NCBI GenBank assembly: GCA_021404565.1
Contig: JAAWWF010000041.1
Coordinates: 124,001-188,000, forward strand
Reading direction: 5' to 3'
Length of the DNA: 64,000 nucleotides
Source: Roseivirga sp.
Lineage (GTDB): Bacteria > Bacteroidota > Bacteroidia > Cytophagales > Cyclobacteriaceae
In this document: positions 34,001-44,117 of the stretch, in pieces
Layout: each line of letters begins with the position of its first letter
How positions within the stretch are numbered: position 1 is the first letter of the stretch
The notes under the pieces: model-generated
What the model was told of the DNA's origin: nothing
The model's database searches: none
The model's input: the letters and a program-made list of their open reading frames with translations, nothing else
Made by a program: the position numbers and the translations under genes

Positions 34001-36686
34001 AGACAGCAGCATCTGGCACAACTACAGCATAATAACCCAGGGTATAAAAGCCAGCAGTACCTCTCAACTCTTCGTCTACACCATCAAAATTGAGTGCAGG
34101 ATTATAATTGACCACATTGGTAGCATAGTTAGGTCGTGTACTGGCACTTGGGGCTGTTGCATCATTGCTTGCCGACCTGTCTTCCCAGCTGTCTACATCT
34201 CCACCATTGGTGGTATTGTCGGGCCCGAGATCTGCTCTGAGCCAAAGACTGAGGTTGGTAGACACATTGCCAGGTGCACAGGAGATAAAGGCTGTACCCA
34301 AAGTAAAGTATTCTCCATCAGCAAGGTCTACTCCGGTAAAGGTAATCACATTGCTGACCAGAGAACCTCCAGTGATGATGTTGGCACTGCTGAAGTCATT
34401 GTCTGAATCAGAAGCTGCCACGAGCAAGCTGAAATCAGAAGCGGAAGTGCTCAAACCAAGGCCGGTAATGTCAAAGGAGATTGAAACTTCACCCGTTTCA
34501 TTCGTTTCTGCTACTCTCCACTCGCGTGCCAGACGGTCATTGATCAATGGAGGAACGTCAGAGGTTTGTGTGGTGGTGGCTGCTCCATCATTGCCCCAGA
34601 TCAGGAAGGTGTCGTCTGTTCCGAAAGAAGCGCCTTTATCCATGGTGACAATGCTGCCGGTGTTTTCGCTTTTAGACTTTGGCTGGTCCAGCTCTGAACC
34701 ATTGTCCCTGGCTATACCGGCAATGTCGTTGTTATATTCCAGGTACCCGCCAATAGATGCATTACTGGTAGCATCGTAAATAGTGGCTCCATCAGAATCT
34801 ACATAATTGATAGGGCTGCTTTGGTCCAGGGTGATACCATACTTAATTGCCAGGTAGCTCTCTATTCTGTTTCTTTGGGCAGATAAAAAGCTTGTAGGTT
34901 CGTTGCAATAAATCAATTCGGAAATTTCACCTTCAAAAGAGTTGGCACTACTGTTGGTTCCATCTGCGAATTGCGTATCGCCATCAGAAGCACCAAATTC
35001 GATGCCATCAGTATCACTGAAAAGCAAACCAACATTGGACAAGGTTCCAAAACTAGCACCATTCAGATAAGCCTGTAGTGTACCGGTAATACCGGTATTA
35101 CCGTTCAACTCAAGAGTGACGATGTACTCTGTATCCAAGGCAACTGCCGTACTGACTGTAGTGATGTTGGTGCCATTGTTCCATGGTGCTCCTGTACCGT
35201 CACTGTTCCGGTTCCAGGCCGATACATGCAGGTTACCACTTAGTATATAGATGTTAATCCCCCTGGTAGTACCCCCTTGCTCATAAAGCACCTGGCGGTC
35301 AGTGATGTCCGCAGTACTGGTACGGAAAGCAATGTTGATACCCTTATTGGTATAGGATGTGGCGGTGTTAAAATCTGTGTTATTAGCAATTGAGAGGCTG
35401 GTCGCGCTTGATGTGAAATCGGCTGTTGGATTAAAGTTGATATCACTGGAAGTGCTTCTGTATGTGGGATCAGAACTGGCTCCTGAGGTAGCATCATGAT
35501 TACCCAACCAGTGGTCTTGCCAATCGGAAATGGTAGAAGCATCTGTTGAGGTAGTTACATCCGCATCTTCATTGGCCTTGAGCCAGGTAGATAGTGCCTG
35601 TTTGTAGCCACCTGGGCCTGTAGCCGGAGTAAGGCAATCGTCACTGGCTACGGCTGCAGATATACCTGCTACCAAATCAAGTCCGGAGTTACTTGCCTGC
35701 GTGTCTGTCGGGAAGGTGCTGGGATCTGTTAGGGTATGACTCCCTGCATTCACATCAAAGGCAAAAAGAGAATAGCCATAAACCACCTGATTTGCAGCAA
35801 TACCGAATTCAGTGAAAGAAACAGCCACACCTTGTACCAATTGTGCATCACCTGGGCCGTTAGCTGTTTGATTGGCACCGAAGTTAATCAAGGGTATGGG
35901 GTCGTTGCCAACAGTCTCGCGTCTGAGCACCAGAAAATCCTGGTAAAGCTGTCCGTCCGTGGTACCTCCCGGCCAGTCGGCATCTTCAATATCGATTAAG
36001 GAGCTATAACTTGCCGGGTCACCATTCGCATCAAGAGAGAGAATGGCTGCTATTTTAATTTCATCATTGCCACCACGTTCGATTACCGGAAAAACGGCAT
36101 TATCCGGATCACAAGTCACTACCCCTGTATTCCAGATTACGTCAACTCTCTCAACCTGGGCCTGAATCGTACTGTTTGGAGCCTGATCATCCTCATTTAC
36201 GAGGATATTGTCATAGCCGGCATTGACATTTCGGGTAAGGTATAATGCATCTGCATCTGCTACCTTTTCAGCATCTACGTCTAATTGATCTGGATCAGGG
36301 ACTGTGTTAATCTGGTCAAGTGTGTACCAAATATTGATAAATCGGCTACCATCAGTCCTTCTGATAATGAGTGTATCAGGAAAAACAAAGTTGTCAAAAG
36401 GATCTACAATGCCAGATACTGTATAAGAAGTAACCACAACATTGTTTCCTACTCCATAGCGAACGTCATAACTGATATTCGCGGTGATATCGTTATCTGT
36501 ATCACTTGGTGCCGTTACTGAAGTGGTCTCATCAGGAGCTGCGGAAGAGGAGACATTGATAGCCGTAATCTTGGATTGCCCGTTTGCACAGAGGCTTATG
36601 GTGAGCAAAAAAGCCACAAACAGAACCTTGAAAAATCGAATGTTTTCAAATGCAAAAAATTGTATGTCTAGGTCGTTTTTCCGCAT
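31029..36686 (-). CDS. Giant modular T9SS cargo protein, array copy 1 (three modules)
   Basis: An 1885-residue secreted protein. A signal peptide (about residues 18-37) is followed by a conserved N-terminal domain of about 315 residues (FPDTLIIRRTDGSRFINIWY, NAGYDNILVN, FPVIERGGND). Three modules start near residues 356, 803 and 1258; each has a lectin/LamG-like half and a second half with (I/V)(E/Q)(S/T)YLA(I/L)KYGIT, IGRDDxSC and FLIWGNDG motifs. The lectin halves are classes A, B and C in order. From about residue 1694 a fibronectin-like domain (ALPITLVHFDA) precedes a T9SS type A sorting domain with YPNP near residue 1807. Binding target unknown; I recall similar modules under DUF8202 but could not check. 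The shortest copy of the array. Confidence 0.9.
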   Translation of the reverse strand: MRKNDLDIQFFAFENIRFFKVLFVAFLLTISLCANGQSKITAINVSSSAAPDETTSVTAPSDTDNDITANISYDVRYGVGNNVVVTSYTVSGIVDPFDNFVFPDTLIIRRTDGSRFINIWYTLDQINTVPDPDQLDVDAEKVADADALYLTRNVNAGYDNILVNEDDQAPNSTIQAQVERVDVIWNTGVVTCDPDNAVFPVIERGGNDEIKIAAILSLDANGDPASYSSLIDIEDADWPGGTTDGQLYQDFLVLRRETVGNDPIPLINFGANQTANGPGDAQLVQGVAVSFTEFGIAANQVVYGYSLFAFDVNAGSHTLTDPSTFPTDTQASNSGLDLVAGISAAVASDDCLTPATGPGGYKQALSTWLKANEDADVTTSTDASTISDWQDHWLGNHDATSGASSDPTYRSTSSDINFNPTADFTSSATSLSIANNTDFNTATSYTNKGINIAFRTSTADITDRQVLYEQGGTTRGINIYILSGNLHVSAWNRNSDGTGAPWNNGTNITTVSTAVALDTEYIVTLELNGNTGITGTLQAYLNGASFGTLSNVGLLFSDTDGIEFGASDGDTQFADGTNSSANSFEGEISELIYCNEPTSFLSAQRNRIESYLAIKYGITLDQSSPINYVDSDGATIYDATSNASIGGYLEYNNDIAGIARDNGSELDQPKSKSENTGSIVTMDKGASFGTDDTFLIWGNDGAATTTQTSDVPPLINDRLAREWRVAETNETGEVSISFDITGLGLSTSASDFSLLVAASDSDNDFSSANIITGGSLVSNVITFTGVDLADGEYFTLGTAFISCAPGNVSTNLSLWLRADLGPDNTTNGGDVDSWEDRSASNDATAPSASTRPNYATNVVNYNPALNFDGVDEELRGTAGFYTLGYYAVVVPDAAVSRTSGLESPIGISAPSPASTPSDLGCLCFGALSGDVTDEVVTHAIGSDAVAPSNIDEWRAAITSTSLTLAIDIPQLFGIKDNSGGTSTEMFLNGEDLQSETSGTFITSSNEDYVIGDLNTGAGFDRFFDGKVAEVISYSVRPTDTEHAKIQTYLALKYGITLSADADSDASLNENITGSIDEGDYLASDGTTFPWKYDATYHNDVTGIGRDDDSCLSQKQSKSENASSIVGIALNTFATTNEENTNNFTADNSFLVWGNDADNADQANANSSDLPTGVTERMERIWHVEETGTVGATSVSFDLTGLGYSSDASDFRLITSTTATMASGTTITGGTFDGNVLTFTGVDFTDEDFFTLGTAVSTCGPGGVSTDLALWLKADAGTSTTTDGADLATWNDQAGSNNTTETDLGGATVIEPTYETSEINFNPAISFTDPGSQNASFMESSSNAVSADFSLIALFQTGQNDGTQGNFATSPALIGAETTVSTGLLDYGLGMESGQMILNASSGDAFDVETTNTFNNNLPHFATATRVQSSGALTVYVDGNSEGTGTAGSTLTLSEPASFGIGNHSTEVISAQYSGFIGEVIVFSDDLTSDERNRVESYLALKWGITLASADDGSTGGVDERDYRASDSGVIWDFSDQSAGFNSDIAGIGRDDGSCFAQTKSKSENTDAVVTMEISSLSTDDSFLIWGNDNANLEERNNTEFPSGIDSRLNREWHVQETGTVGTVSLTFDLSAVDGPSGVGTNNLNLVRLMTDPTDSDFTSGVTLTSPTSVDAVAMTVTFEVNLADGTFFTLGSEEKYALPITLVHFDAQPVANKKVEVEWTTVEEIGNAFFAVERSVDGLNFESIAVLDGAGNSQAVREYQYIDQDPLNGQAYYRLRQTDFNGESSTTEAVRVYLNKETKTSILSLYPNPANVGDDLNVSYSVEKDQVMLFSLVSANGYMLHSEERLVIASEDVITLSTQGLKQGLHILRVVDENQNVVSMKVLIR

Positions 36687-36693
36687 GGGACCG

Positions 36694-36701
36694 CAAAAGT
36701 A
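36694..36701 (-). promoter_or_regulatory. Bacteroidota -7 box upstream of array copy 1
   Basis: On the - strand TACTTTTG is followed by GCGGTCCC and the ATG at 36686. This matches TAnnTTTG but leaves a leader of only a few bases, so the message may be almost leaderless. No -33 TTG is found at 17-23 bases. Confidence 0.4.
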
Positions 36702-36883
36702 ATAGTATTTTCCTAAAAAAATATTAACCGATAATTAAATAAATATTATTGCAATGAGGCTAAACAGAGGTATTACGACATCTTTAGGTGAAGAATGATG
36801 TGCGGATAATACAAGCTCTTAGGTACAGTGAGGCGTAGCGAACTGCTAGTATATGACATTTTTTTGAATATCAACAACATTTT

Positions 36884-36921
36884 CTTGTCAAAGAACACGG
36901 AGTAGACAATCTGTTGACAAG
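36884..36921. repeat. Inverted repeat in gap between array copies 1 and 2
   Basis: CTTGTCAA at 36884-36891 and TTGACAAG at 36914-36921 form a perfect 8-bp inverted repeat with a 22-base spacer, about 200 bases upstream of array copy 1 and 50 bases after the end of copy 2. No T run follows on the - strand, so it looks more like a protein-binding site or RNA processing hairpin than a terminator. Confidence 0.4.
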
Positions 36922-36970
36922 GCAATTAATAAGGTCAGGGGCGTTTATTAAACATATGTATGATGGGTTT

Positions 36971-39900
36971 CTAATTCACTATCACTCTTAGTGTAGAGGT
37001 TTTTCCATTGATGGGACTGATCTTTATCAAATAAACTCCGGGCGAAAATCCCGTGGTACCTGATGTGAAATAATGGGAACCTTGAAACAGTAGGTATTCT
37101 GATGTTTTAATCAATTTGCCCTGTGAAGAGATAAACTGCACTACTACTTTTTCTTCCCGATTGCTATGATAGCTAACCTTGAGGGTCTCCCCGCTGTTTA
37201 CCGGATTAGGATATATTCTGAATTCACTGGAGGCAGCACTTTCTATAAAGACATGCGATACTTCAGTTGTTGTAGATTTTCCATTGAAATCCGTTTGGCG
37301 AAGTCTGTAGTATGAATGTCCGCTGACTGGGGATTTGTCAGTAAAGGTGTATTCCAGAACACTTTGACTATTGCCCGCACCGGGTATACTTCCGATTTTC
37401 TGGAAATGGCTCGCATCATGGCTACGCTCTATGCTATAGAAGGCATTCCCTGTTTCTTCAACAGATGTCCAGTTGATGATAACCTGTTCATTGTTGTCGT
37501 TGATAGCGGTAAAAGCTATTAGCGTTACTGGCAAGGCAGCTGATTCGGTAGAGCCCAGTGTATAATACTGACCTGAGGTAAAGTCTACTGTAAACGTAGC
37601 CGTGTTGGCAGATCCATCGACTGAGCTAGGACTGATAAATGTAACCCCATTGGTGAAGTCACCATCATTATCTACGAGCAATCTCAGCAGATTGAAATTA
37701 TTGGTTCCTACTCCGAGTGGGCCGGTGATGGTGGACAGGTCGTAGGTGAGCTGAACGGAGCCAACTGTTCCCGTTTCCTGAACCCTCCATTCCCTGTTAA
37801 GCCTGCTCTTGATCCCGGCAGGTTTTTCACTATTATTTTCATTCTCAATGTTAGCATTGTCGTTGCCTGAAATCAGGAATGAATCATTTGTGCCAAAGCT
37901 GGTGGTATTGTCTATCGTAACCAGGGCATCGCTGTTTTCACTTTTAGATTTAATCTGCTCAAAGCAGGAGAGGTCGTCACGACCAATACCGAAAATGTCG
38001 TTGTGATAAGTGACCCCCTGGTTGTCGATATCCCAGATAATACCACCATCAGCCGCAAGGTAATCTTCAGCAGACTCGCTCAAACCTGTTACCTCTCGTG
38101 TAATGCCGTATTTAATAGCCAGGTAGCTTTCTACTCTTGTTCTCTCTGTCTCTGACAATACCTTGTTGAAAACGATGGTCTCGGCTATATCTCCCTCATA
38201 CTGTCCATCAACGTCATATACGCTATGATTGCCTAATGCAAACGTGGAGGCTGAGTTGAGCGTGGAATTGGTAGATACACCTGTGGCTACATTCCCGGAG
38301 TTTACGTACAGATTGATAGATCCGGCAGCAGTACTTTGGGCTCGTGTGGCAGTACCAATTCTGGCTATGTTGTCTACATAGGTAGAGGTACTTCTGGCAT
38401 TATAGGCGGTATTGTCCGCTGCATTTATGAATAATCTACCCTCGCCAAGCCCGAGTGCATAGTCATTATTGTTCGCTGCCTCGCCACTAACGAGAGCAGG
38501 AGACTCTGTGAAATCTGTAGCCGACCCGTCATTCTGGCCAGTTTTAAATACACTTATCAGGCTCATTGCTCCTGAGGTAGTATTGCTGGCAGTTTCCAGC
38601 CATGAGTTGTTGGTAGACTGGGCGTTTGAGAATCGAATAATCGGGTTGAAATTCATCTCATTGGTTTGTAACGTAGGCTCTACAGGTGATCCGCCACCGG
38701 CATTATCTTCAGAGGCATTATTGCCGGCAGAGCCCTGGTCATTCCATTGCAATACATTGTCGCCATCGTTGGCCGAAGTAGCACCGGCATCAGAGAAGAC
38801 ATCTGTATCGGCTCTTAGCCACAAGGCTATATCAGTGTTGACCCCACCTGGACCACAGGCTTCGTATTGGGTGGTCAGGGTAAAATACTGGCCATCTGTA
38901 AGGTCTACACCTGAAAATGACAGGACATTTCCGTTAAAGGTGCCTCCTGTTGTCAGTGTGCCATTGGCCATGGTCGCACTGTTGGATGTGACGAGAGCAA
39001 AATTATTTGCATTAATGGTATAACCTAGACCGGTCAGGTCAAACTGAAGCTCTGTGGAGCCAACATTGCCGGTGTCTTCCACCCTCCAAACGCGTGACAT
39101 ACGTTCTGCAATGGTGGCTGGTACATCTGCTGTATTGGTCTGACTTTCGAGAGTTGAAGCATCATCGTGTCCCCAAACCAGGAAATCCAGATCATCGTGA
39201 TTGTTGACATTGCTCGTATTATCACCGGCCACACTGCCCAGGCCAACGGTAAGAATGGCACCATCCGTCTCACTTTTGCTCTGCTTTTGGTTCAGGCAGG
39301 AGGCATCATCGCGTCCGATACCGGCAATGCCGTGATGGTAAGTGGCATAACCATCGGACTCGTCCCAGATAATGGTGGTGCCATCTGAGGCTACATAGTC
39401 TCCTTCGGCTACGCTCCCCGAAATGGTTTCGTTGACAGTCGCATCGTTATCATTGTCCTGCGGTAGAGTGAGTCCGTATTTTATACCAAAATAGGTATAG
39501 ACCCGGAGCTTTTCGATGTCGGAAATGGCGCTGTTGTATGCCAGTACCTCACTGATTTTACCGTTGTAGTTACCTGTTGTATTAACATCGCCAATATAGT
39601 TGGTACGCGTACCAGATACATCAGTGGTATTACTATCTGTGGCTCTGGCAAAGCTATTATCTCTTGACTCTTCCAGGGTACGGCCCGTACCATCATATGT
39701 GGCGCTGAGTAGAAAAGGTTGAAGGGATGGACTGTTGTAGGCGGTTACCGTCAGGAAAAGGTCATTGCTCCAGTGCGATATAGAGGCCGCTACTGAGGTA
39801 CGATATCCAAACAGCAGATCTTCGTTGGTATTTCCTCCTTCGCTGCCTATTACATATTCGCTGAAAGTATCATCGCGAAGGCCTACACCAAACAAGCTGT

Positions 39901-42900
39901 AGCGCCCGGTGCCTGTCGCTGACTTCACCTCTGACAAATCGCCAAGACTGAGTCGGTCATTTGTGCCATCGAAATCCAGCGTGGGCAGGAAATTGATATT
40001 GTCGGTGGTATTACTCCTGAATGCTGGTGGGTTACCATCTGTCACAGCATTATTAACCGCTACAGACTGGTCGCTCCAGGTGGCAACCGTTTGCCCATCC
40101 GTTGCCTGAGTAGTGCCTGTATTAAAGGCTTCCGAATCTGCTTTTAGCCAGAGTACCATATTGGTTTCCACCCCTCCTGGTCCACAACTGGTTCTGTTAG
40201 TGGCCAGTGTGAAAAACTGGCCATCCGTCAGGTCTATGTTTGAAAAGGTTATGATATTCCCATTAATAGAAGTGGCAGGAGTAAGTGTTCCACTCGCCAT
40301 GGTGGCGCTGTTTGATACGATTAGCTGAAAATCTGAGAGATTGGTGGTATAACCTAGGCCGGTCAGATCAAACTGAACACTGGTGGCGCCTACATTACCG
40401 GTATCTTCTACTTTCCAGATGCGTTCCATGCGTTCAGTTACATTTCCCGGTAGATCAGATGTATTGGCATTCGTCTGGTTGGCAAAGTCTCCGTCATTAC
40501 CCCAAATAAGAAAATCACCATCATCGTCAAATGTATTGGTGTTGGCAGTATTACTCGAAGCAACCGTTCCAAGTCCCATTGTTACAATCGATCCTTCGTT
40601 TTGACTTTTAGACTGCTTTTGGTTCAGACAAGAGCGGTCATCACGTCCAATCCCGGCTATATCAGCATTATAGCTAACATTGGTGGCGGCATTCCAAATG
40701 GTACTGCCAGTTGAATTTTCATAGTCTGTTGCAGTGGACTGATCAAGGCTTACACCATATTTTATGGCCAGATATGATTGTATTCTTGAATGCTCATTGT
40801 CACCTGGCCGGGTAGAATAAGAGATGAGTTCGGCTATTTTGCCATTATAGAAGTTGGAAAGATTAAATGCGTTGGGTATTTCAAACCTGCCGAGTTCATA
40901 CTCTTCATCTGACACACTCAGAAAAGAACCTACAGAGCTGTTGTCTATCTGTAGTCCGTCCTGGTAAATATTGGTTTCGGTACCACCGCTGTTGTTTCTC
41001 ACTCCGAACAGTACTGGTATACCTGCGGCAAATTTCTTGGAGGCATTAACTTCTCTTCGGGCGTATTCCGTGCTTTGGTTACCGATGATCTGGCCAACCA
41101 CATCACCCACACTGTAAGCATTGCCAATATAGAAGCCGCCCAGATCGTTGGTGGCACCACTTGAAGATGTATCGAAGCCGAGAGGGACCACTCCTGCAAA
41201 GGCGGTGCTATAGGTGATATCGGGTTTTAACACAAAATAGTAGCCAGCTGTATGGAAGCCAGCTGCTCCATCAATAAACTCGGTGCTGCCATCAAAATCC
41301 AGGGCCGGATTGAAGTTGATATTACTTTCCGCATAGGTTGGAGCGGTTCCACCTGTGGCGCTGGCATTATTGCTGCCGGTTTGGTCAGTCCAGGAGGTAA
41401 CCTCTACACCATCGGTGGTTGTATTGGTTCCATCATCGGCTTTGAGCCAAAGGGTCAGGTTGGTTTCGGCTCCTCCGGGTGAACATTCGAAGAACTTCGT
41501 TCCCAGTGTAAAGTACTGGCCGTCTTCCAGGTCTACCCCCGAAAAAGTGAGTGTGTTGCTAACGAGCACTCCACCAGAAACAACAGTGGCACTACTGAAG
41601 TCCGCATTAGTACTGTTGCCGGCTATGAGCAACGAAAAGTCTGATTGGCTGGTGCTGAGGCCTAAACCTGTCAGGTCAAATGACACGGAAGTGGTAAGTA
41701 CTTCATTTTCTTCAGCGACTCTCCACACCCGGGTCAATCGGGAGTCAACCTCAGTCGGCATGGTGAGCAGGTTGGTTTCTGTCAGGGCACCATTATCGTT
41801 TCCCCAAATCAGCCAGGTGTCGTTGGTGCTGATGGTAGCGCCACGGTCTATTGTGACTATGGCATCCGAATTTTCACTTTTTGAAGCAGGTTGGTCCAGT
41901 TCTGAGTCGTCATCACGCCCAATTCCAGCTATATCGTTATTGTATTCCAGATAACCACCAATACTGGCGTTGATGCTGGTATTGAAAATGATATCACCAT
42001 TTGCATTCACGTAATTGACAGGGCTGGATTGATCCAGGGTTATACCATATTTAATCGCGAGATAGCTTTCTATTTGGTTTCTCTGGGCCGTGGTAAAACT
42101 ACCGGGTTCATTGCAGTAAATAAACTCCGGTATTTCGCCCAGGAAAGAATTAGTGGCTGAGTTGGTACCATCATCATATTGTGTGGAACCATCTGAGCCG
42201 CCAAACTCTATACCATCCGTGTCGTTGTAAAGTAAGCCTACACCGGAGAGCGTTCCGAAACTGGCACCATTAAGATAAGCTGTTAAACTACCATTTGTGG
42301 AGCTAGATCCGGCAAGTTCCAGGCTTATAATGTACTCGGTGTTGGTGGCAATGGCCGTGCTGATGCTGGTAATATTGGTGGCATTGTTCCAGGGTGAACC
42401 GGTTCCGTCATTGTTTCGGTTCCAGGTCGAAACGTGTAGGTTTCCAGACCGGATATAGATGCTGATACCTCGTGTGTTTCCCCCTTGTTCATAGAGTACC
42501 TGCCTGGTAGAAATATCGCTTGAACTTGTTCTGAATGCCAGGTTGATCCCTTTGTTGGTGTAAGAAGCTGCCGTGTTAAAGTCGGTATTGTTGGCTATGC
42601 TAAGGCTTGTGCTACCTGAGGTAAAATCTATGGTAGGGTTGAAGTTAATGCTGCTGGTAGTACTGCGATAAGTGGGGGCTGCCACTCCGGTGGTGGCATC
42701 GTGATTTCCCAGCCAGTGATCCTGCCAGTCTGTAACAGTAGAGCCTTCCGTAGACGTGGTTATATCGGCAATTGCATTGGCCTTTAGCCAGGTTGATAAG
42801 GCAGATTTGTAGCCACCGGGGCCGGTGGCTGCAACAAGATTTCCGTCACTGGAGGCGGCTGATACGGCTCCGGCAGCCATGTCGAGCCCCGAGTTACTGG

Positions 42901-43807
42901 AGTTGGTAGGAAAGGTCGAAATGTCCGTCAGGTCATGTATGAGATCATCCACATCAACGCTAAAAAGGGAATATCCATAGACTATCTGATTGGCTGATAT
43001 ACCTAAATCTGAAAAGCTGACACCTACACCTCCCAGGTTTTGTGTACTCGAACCCGTGGGGATAGGATCTTCACCCAGCGACTGTTGTAAAAACAAAATG
43101 GAAAGGCTGAAGCTGACTACCCCGGAACCAAAATCACCTTGATTTACGGTGACCAAATTACCATAACCATCTGGTTCGCCATTGGCATCGAGGCTGGTGA
43201 TCATGGCTATTTTGAATTCACCATTGGCTCCCCGGTCCATTACCGGAATGATGGCATTGGCCGGGGTGGAGGTAAGCATGCCCGAGCCATAAATGGCATC
43301 GATACGTTCGATATTGGATGCGTTGGTACCTGAGTTCACCAGTACATTGTCATAACCAATGTTCAAGAGGTTGGCCTGATAAAGTGACCTTTCAGGGACC
43401 TGTCGTTCCGGAGCCAGATAAATCTGATTTAGTGTATTGTTTACAGCCTGTTCGGCTTCGATCCACAGGCTAAGGCGGGTGGCCGTGCCTATCCTGCGCA
43501 GTGCGAGAGTATCGGGGTCCAATAGAAATGAATAACTCGTGCCATTGATGGTATAGCCGCTTACTTTTCTATTATTATTGGTTGTAGTATTCCTGGAGAA
43601 AAAAATGGTGTAGTTGACATTAGGGTCAATCGTCTGCCCTGCACTTGCGGATGAAACTGCTTTATAGTCATTGGCTCCATTGTCTACATCTACCCAGGTA
43701 AATGAGATGGCGTCCAGTGCATCTTGCGACCAGGCGGATGTTATAAGAGAAATAAATAATATTGCTGTGAGCCATATGCTCCTCAGGCAGTTGCCGCTAC
43801 GTTCCAT
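36971..43807 (-). CDS. Giant modular T9SS cargo protein, array copy 2 (four modules)
   Basis: A 2278-residue secreted protein. Signal peptide cut after AWSQ (about residue 28). The N-terminal domain (to about residue 320) is the most divergent of the array: LDPDTLALRRIGTATRLSLWIE and VPERSLYQANLLNIGYDNILVN replace the forms seen in the others. Four modules start near residues 326, 771, 1206 and 1649, with lectin-half classes A, B, D, C. Module 3 carries an aspartate-rich loop (DNDNDATVNE) after YGLTLPQ. A fibronectin-like domain starts near residue 2090 (ALPVTLIAF) and the T9SS type A tail near residue 2196 (YPNPVNSGE). Each of modules 2-4 has one Cys at CxPGG and one at DDxSC(L/F)xQ. Exported by the T9SS; function inferred only as surface binding. 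Confidence 0.9.
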   Translation of the reverse strand: MERSGNCLRSIWLTAILFISLITSAWSQDALDAISFTWVDVDNGANDYKAVSSASAGQTIDPNVNYTIFFSRNTTTNNNRKVSGYTINGTSYSFLLDPDTLALRRIGTATRLSLWIEAEQAVNNTLNQIYLAPERQVPERSLYQANLLNIGYDNVLVNSGTNASNIERIDAIYGSGMLTSTPANAIIPVMDRGANGEFKIAMITSLDANGEPDGYGNLVTVNQGDFGSGVVSFSLSILFLQQSLGEDPIPTGSSTQNLGGVGVSFSDLGISANQIVYGYSLFSVDVDDLIHDLTDISTFPTNSSNSGLDMAAGAVSAASSDGNLVAATGPGGYKSALSTWLKANAIADITTSTEGSTVTDWQDHWLGNHDATTGVAAPTYRSTTSSINFNPTIDFTSGSTSLSIANNTDFNTAASYTNKGINLAFRTSSSDISTRQVLYEQGGNTRGISIYIRSGNLHVSTWNRNNDGTGSPWNNATNITSISTAIATNTEYIISLELAGSSSTNGSLTAYLNGASFGTLSGVGLLYNDTDGIEFGGSDGSTQYDDGTNSATNSFLGEIPEFIYCNEPGSFTTAQRNQIESYLAIKYGITLDQSSPVNYVNANGDIIFNTSINASIGGYLEYNNDIAGIGRDDDSELDQPASKSENSDAIVTIDRGATISTNDTWLIWGNDNGALTETNLLTMPTEVDSRLTRVWRVAEENEVLTTSVSFDLTGLGLSTSQSDFSLLIAGNSTNADFSSATVVSGGVLVSNTLTFSGVDLEDGQYFTLGTKFFECSPGGAETNLTLWLKADDGTNTTTDGVEVTSWTDQTGSNNASATGGTAPTYAESNINFNPALDFDGSTEFIDGAAGFHTAGYYFVLKPDITYSTAFAGVVPLGFDTSSSGATNDLGGFYIGNAYSVGDVVGQIIGNQSTEYARREVNASKKFAAGIPVLFGVRNNSGGTETNIYQDGLQIDNSSVGSFLSVSDEEYELGRFEIPNAFNLSNFYNGKIAELISYSTRPGDNEHSRIQSYLAIKYGVSLDQSTATDYENSTGSTIWNAATNVSYNADIAGIGRDDRSCLNQKQSKSQNEGSIVTMGLGTVASSNTANTNTFDDDGDFLIWGNDGDFANQTNANTSDLPGNVTERMERIWKVEDTGNVGATSVQFDLTGLGYTTNLSDFQLIVSNSATMASGTLTPATSINGNIITFSNIDLTDGQFFTLATNRTSCGPGGVETNMVLWLKADSEAFNTGTTQATDGQTVATWSDQSVAVNNAVTDGNPPAFRSNTTDNINFLPTLDFDGTNDRLSLGDLSEVKSATGTGRYSLFGVGLRDDTFSEYVIGSEGGNTNEDLLFGYRTSVAASISHWSNDLFLTVTAYNSPSLQPFLLSATYDGTGRTLEESRDNSFARATDSNTTDVSGTRTNYIGDVNTTGNYNGKISEVLAYNSAISDIEKLRVYTYFGIKYGLTLPQDNDNDATVNETISGSVAEGDYVASDGTTIIWDESDGYATYHHGIAGIGRDDASCLNQKQSKSETDGAILTVGLGSVAGDNTSNVNNHDDLDFLVWGHDDASTLESQTNTADVPATIAERMSRVWRVEDTGNVGSTELQFDLTGLGYTINANNFALVTSNSATMANGTLTTGGTFNGNVLSFSGVDLTDGQYFTLTTQYEACGPGGVNTDIALWLRADTDVFSDAGATSANDGDNVLQWNDQGSAGNNASEDNAGGGSPVEPTLQTNEMNFNPIIRFSNAQSTNNSWLETASNTTSGAMSLISVFKTGQNDGSATDFTESPALVSGEAANNNDYALGLGEGRLFINAADNTAYNARSTSTYVDNIARIGTATRAQSTAAGSINLYVNSGNVATGVSTNSTLNSASTFALGNHSVYDVDGQYEGDIAETIVFNKVLSETERTRVESYLAIKYGITREVTGLSESAEDYLAADGGIIWDIDNQGVTYHNDIFGIGRDDLSCFEQIKSKSENSDALVTIDNTTSFGTNDSFLISGNDNANIENENNSEKPAGIKSRLNREWRVQETGTVGSVQLTYDLSTITGPLGVGTNNFNLLRLLVDNDGDFTNGVTFISPSSVDGSANTATFTVDFTSGQYYTLGSTESAALPVTLIAFTAINDNNEQVIINWTSVEETGNAFYSIERSHDASHFQKIGSIPGAGNSQSVLEYTFTDKSPVSGHSYYRLRQTDFNGKSTTTEVSHVFIESAASSEFRIYPNPVNSGETLKVSYHSNREEKVVVQFISSQGKLIKTSEYLLFQGSHYFTSGTTGFSPGVYLIKISPINGKTSTLRVIVN

Positions 43808-44117
43808 CTTAATGCTTAGGTGTTTACAAACTCAGTTCGATGGACACAGTAATCCCGTGAGGACCTGGGCCATCATGGAGAGTCGTAAATAAATAGTGGA
43901 ACTAAAGAGGGACTAAGGGTAAGAATATTCCAGCCATGATTGGGCTAAAACAGATTGGTTATCTCATATAAAAATGGTGAATTTTTAGATGTAAACCTCT
44001 GTTTTTCAGGTATTAATACCAAAAAACTTTATGTTTTTATATGTGTGCAGGATTTTATCCAATGTAGCGACATAGGCTTGATGTTGTCCTCTGTGCTGGC
44101 ATAAAGGCTAGTATTGT
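43808..44117. other. Gap between array copies 2 and 3 (310 bases)
   Basis: No gene is supported. It holds the leader motif of copy 2 (ACCTAAGCATT on the - strand at 43811-43821, three bases before the ATG), a 10-mer GGACACAGTA also present upstream of copy 3, and a perfect 12-bp palindrome at 44009-44020. No -7 box of the TAnnTTTG type is visible on the - strand. Confidence 0.6.
44009..44020. repeat. 12-bp perfect palindrome GGTATTAATACC
   Basis: GGTATTAATACC reads the same on both strands and is flanked by T-rich and A-rich arms. It lies 98 bases downstream of array copy 3 and 202 bases upstream of copy 2, so it could be an operator or part of a weak transcription end signal. Confidence 0.4.
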
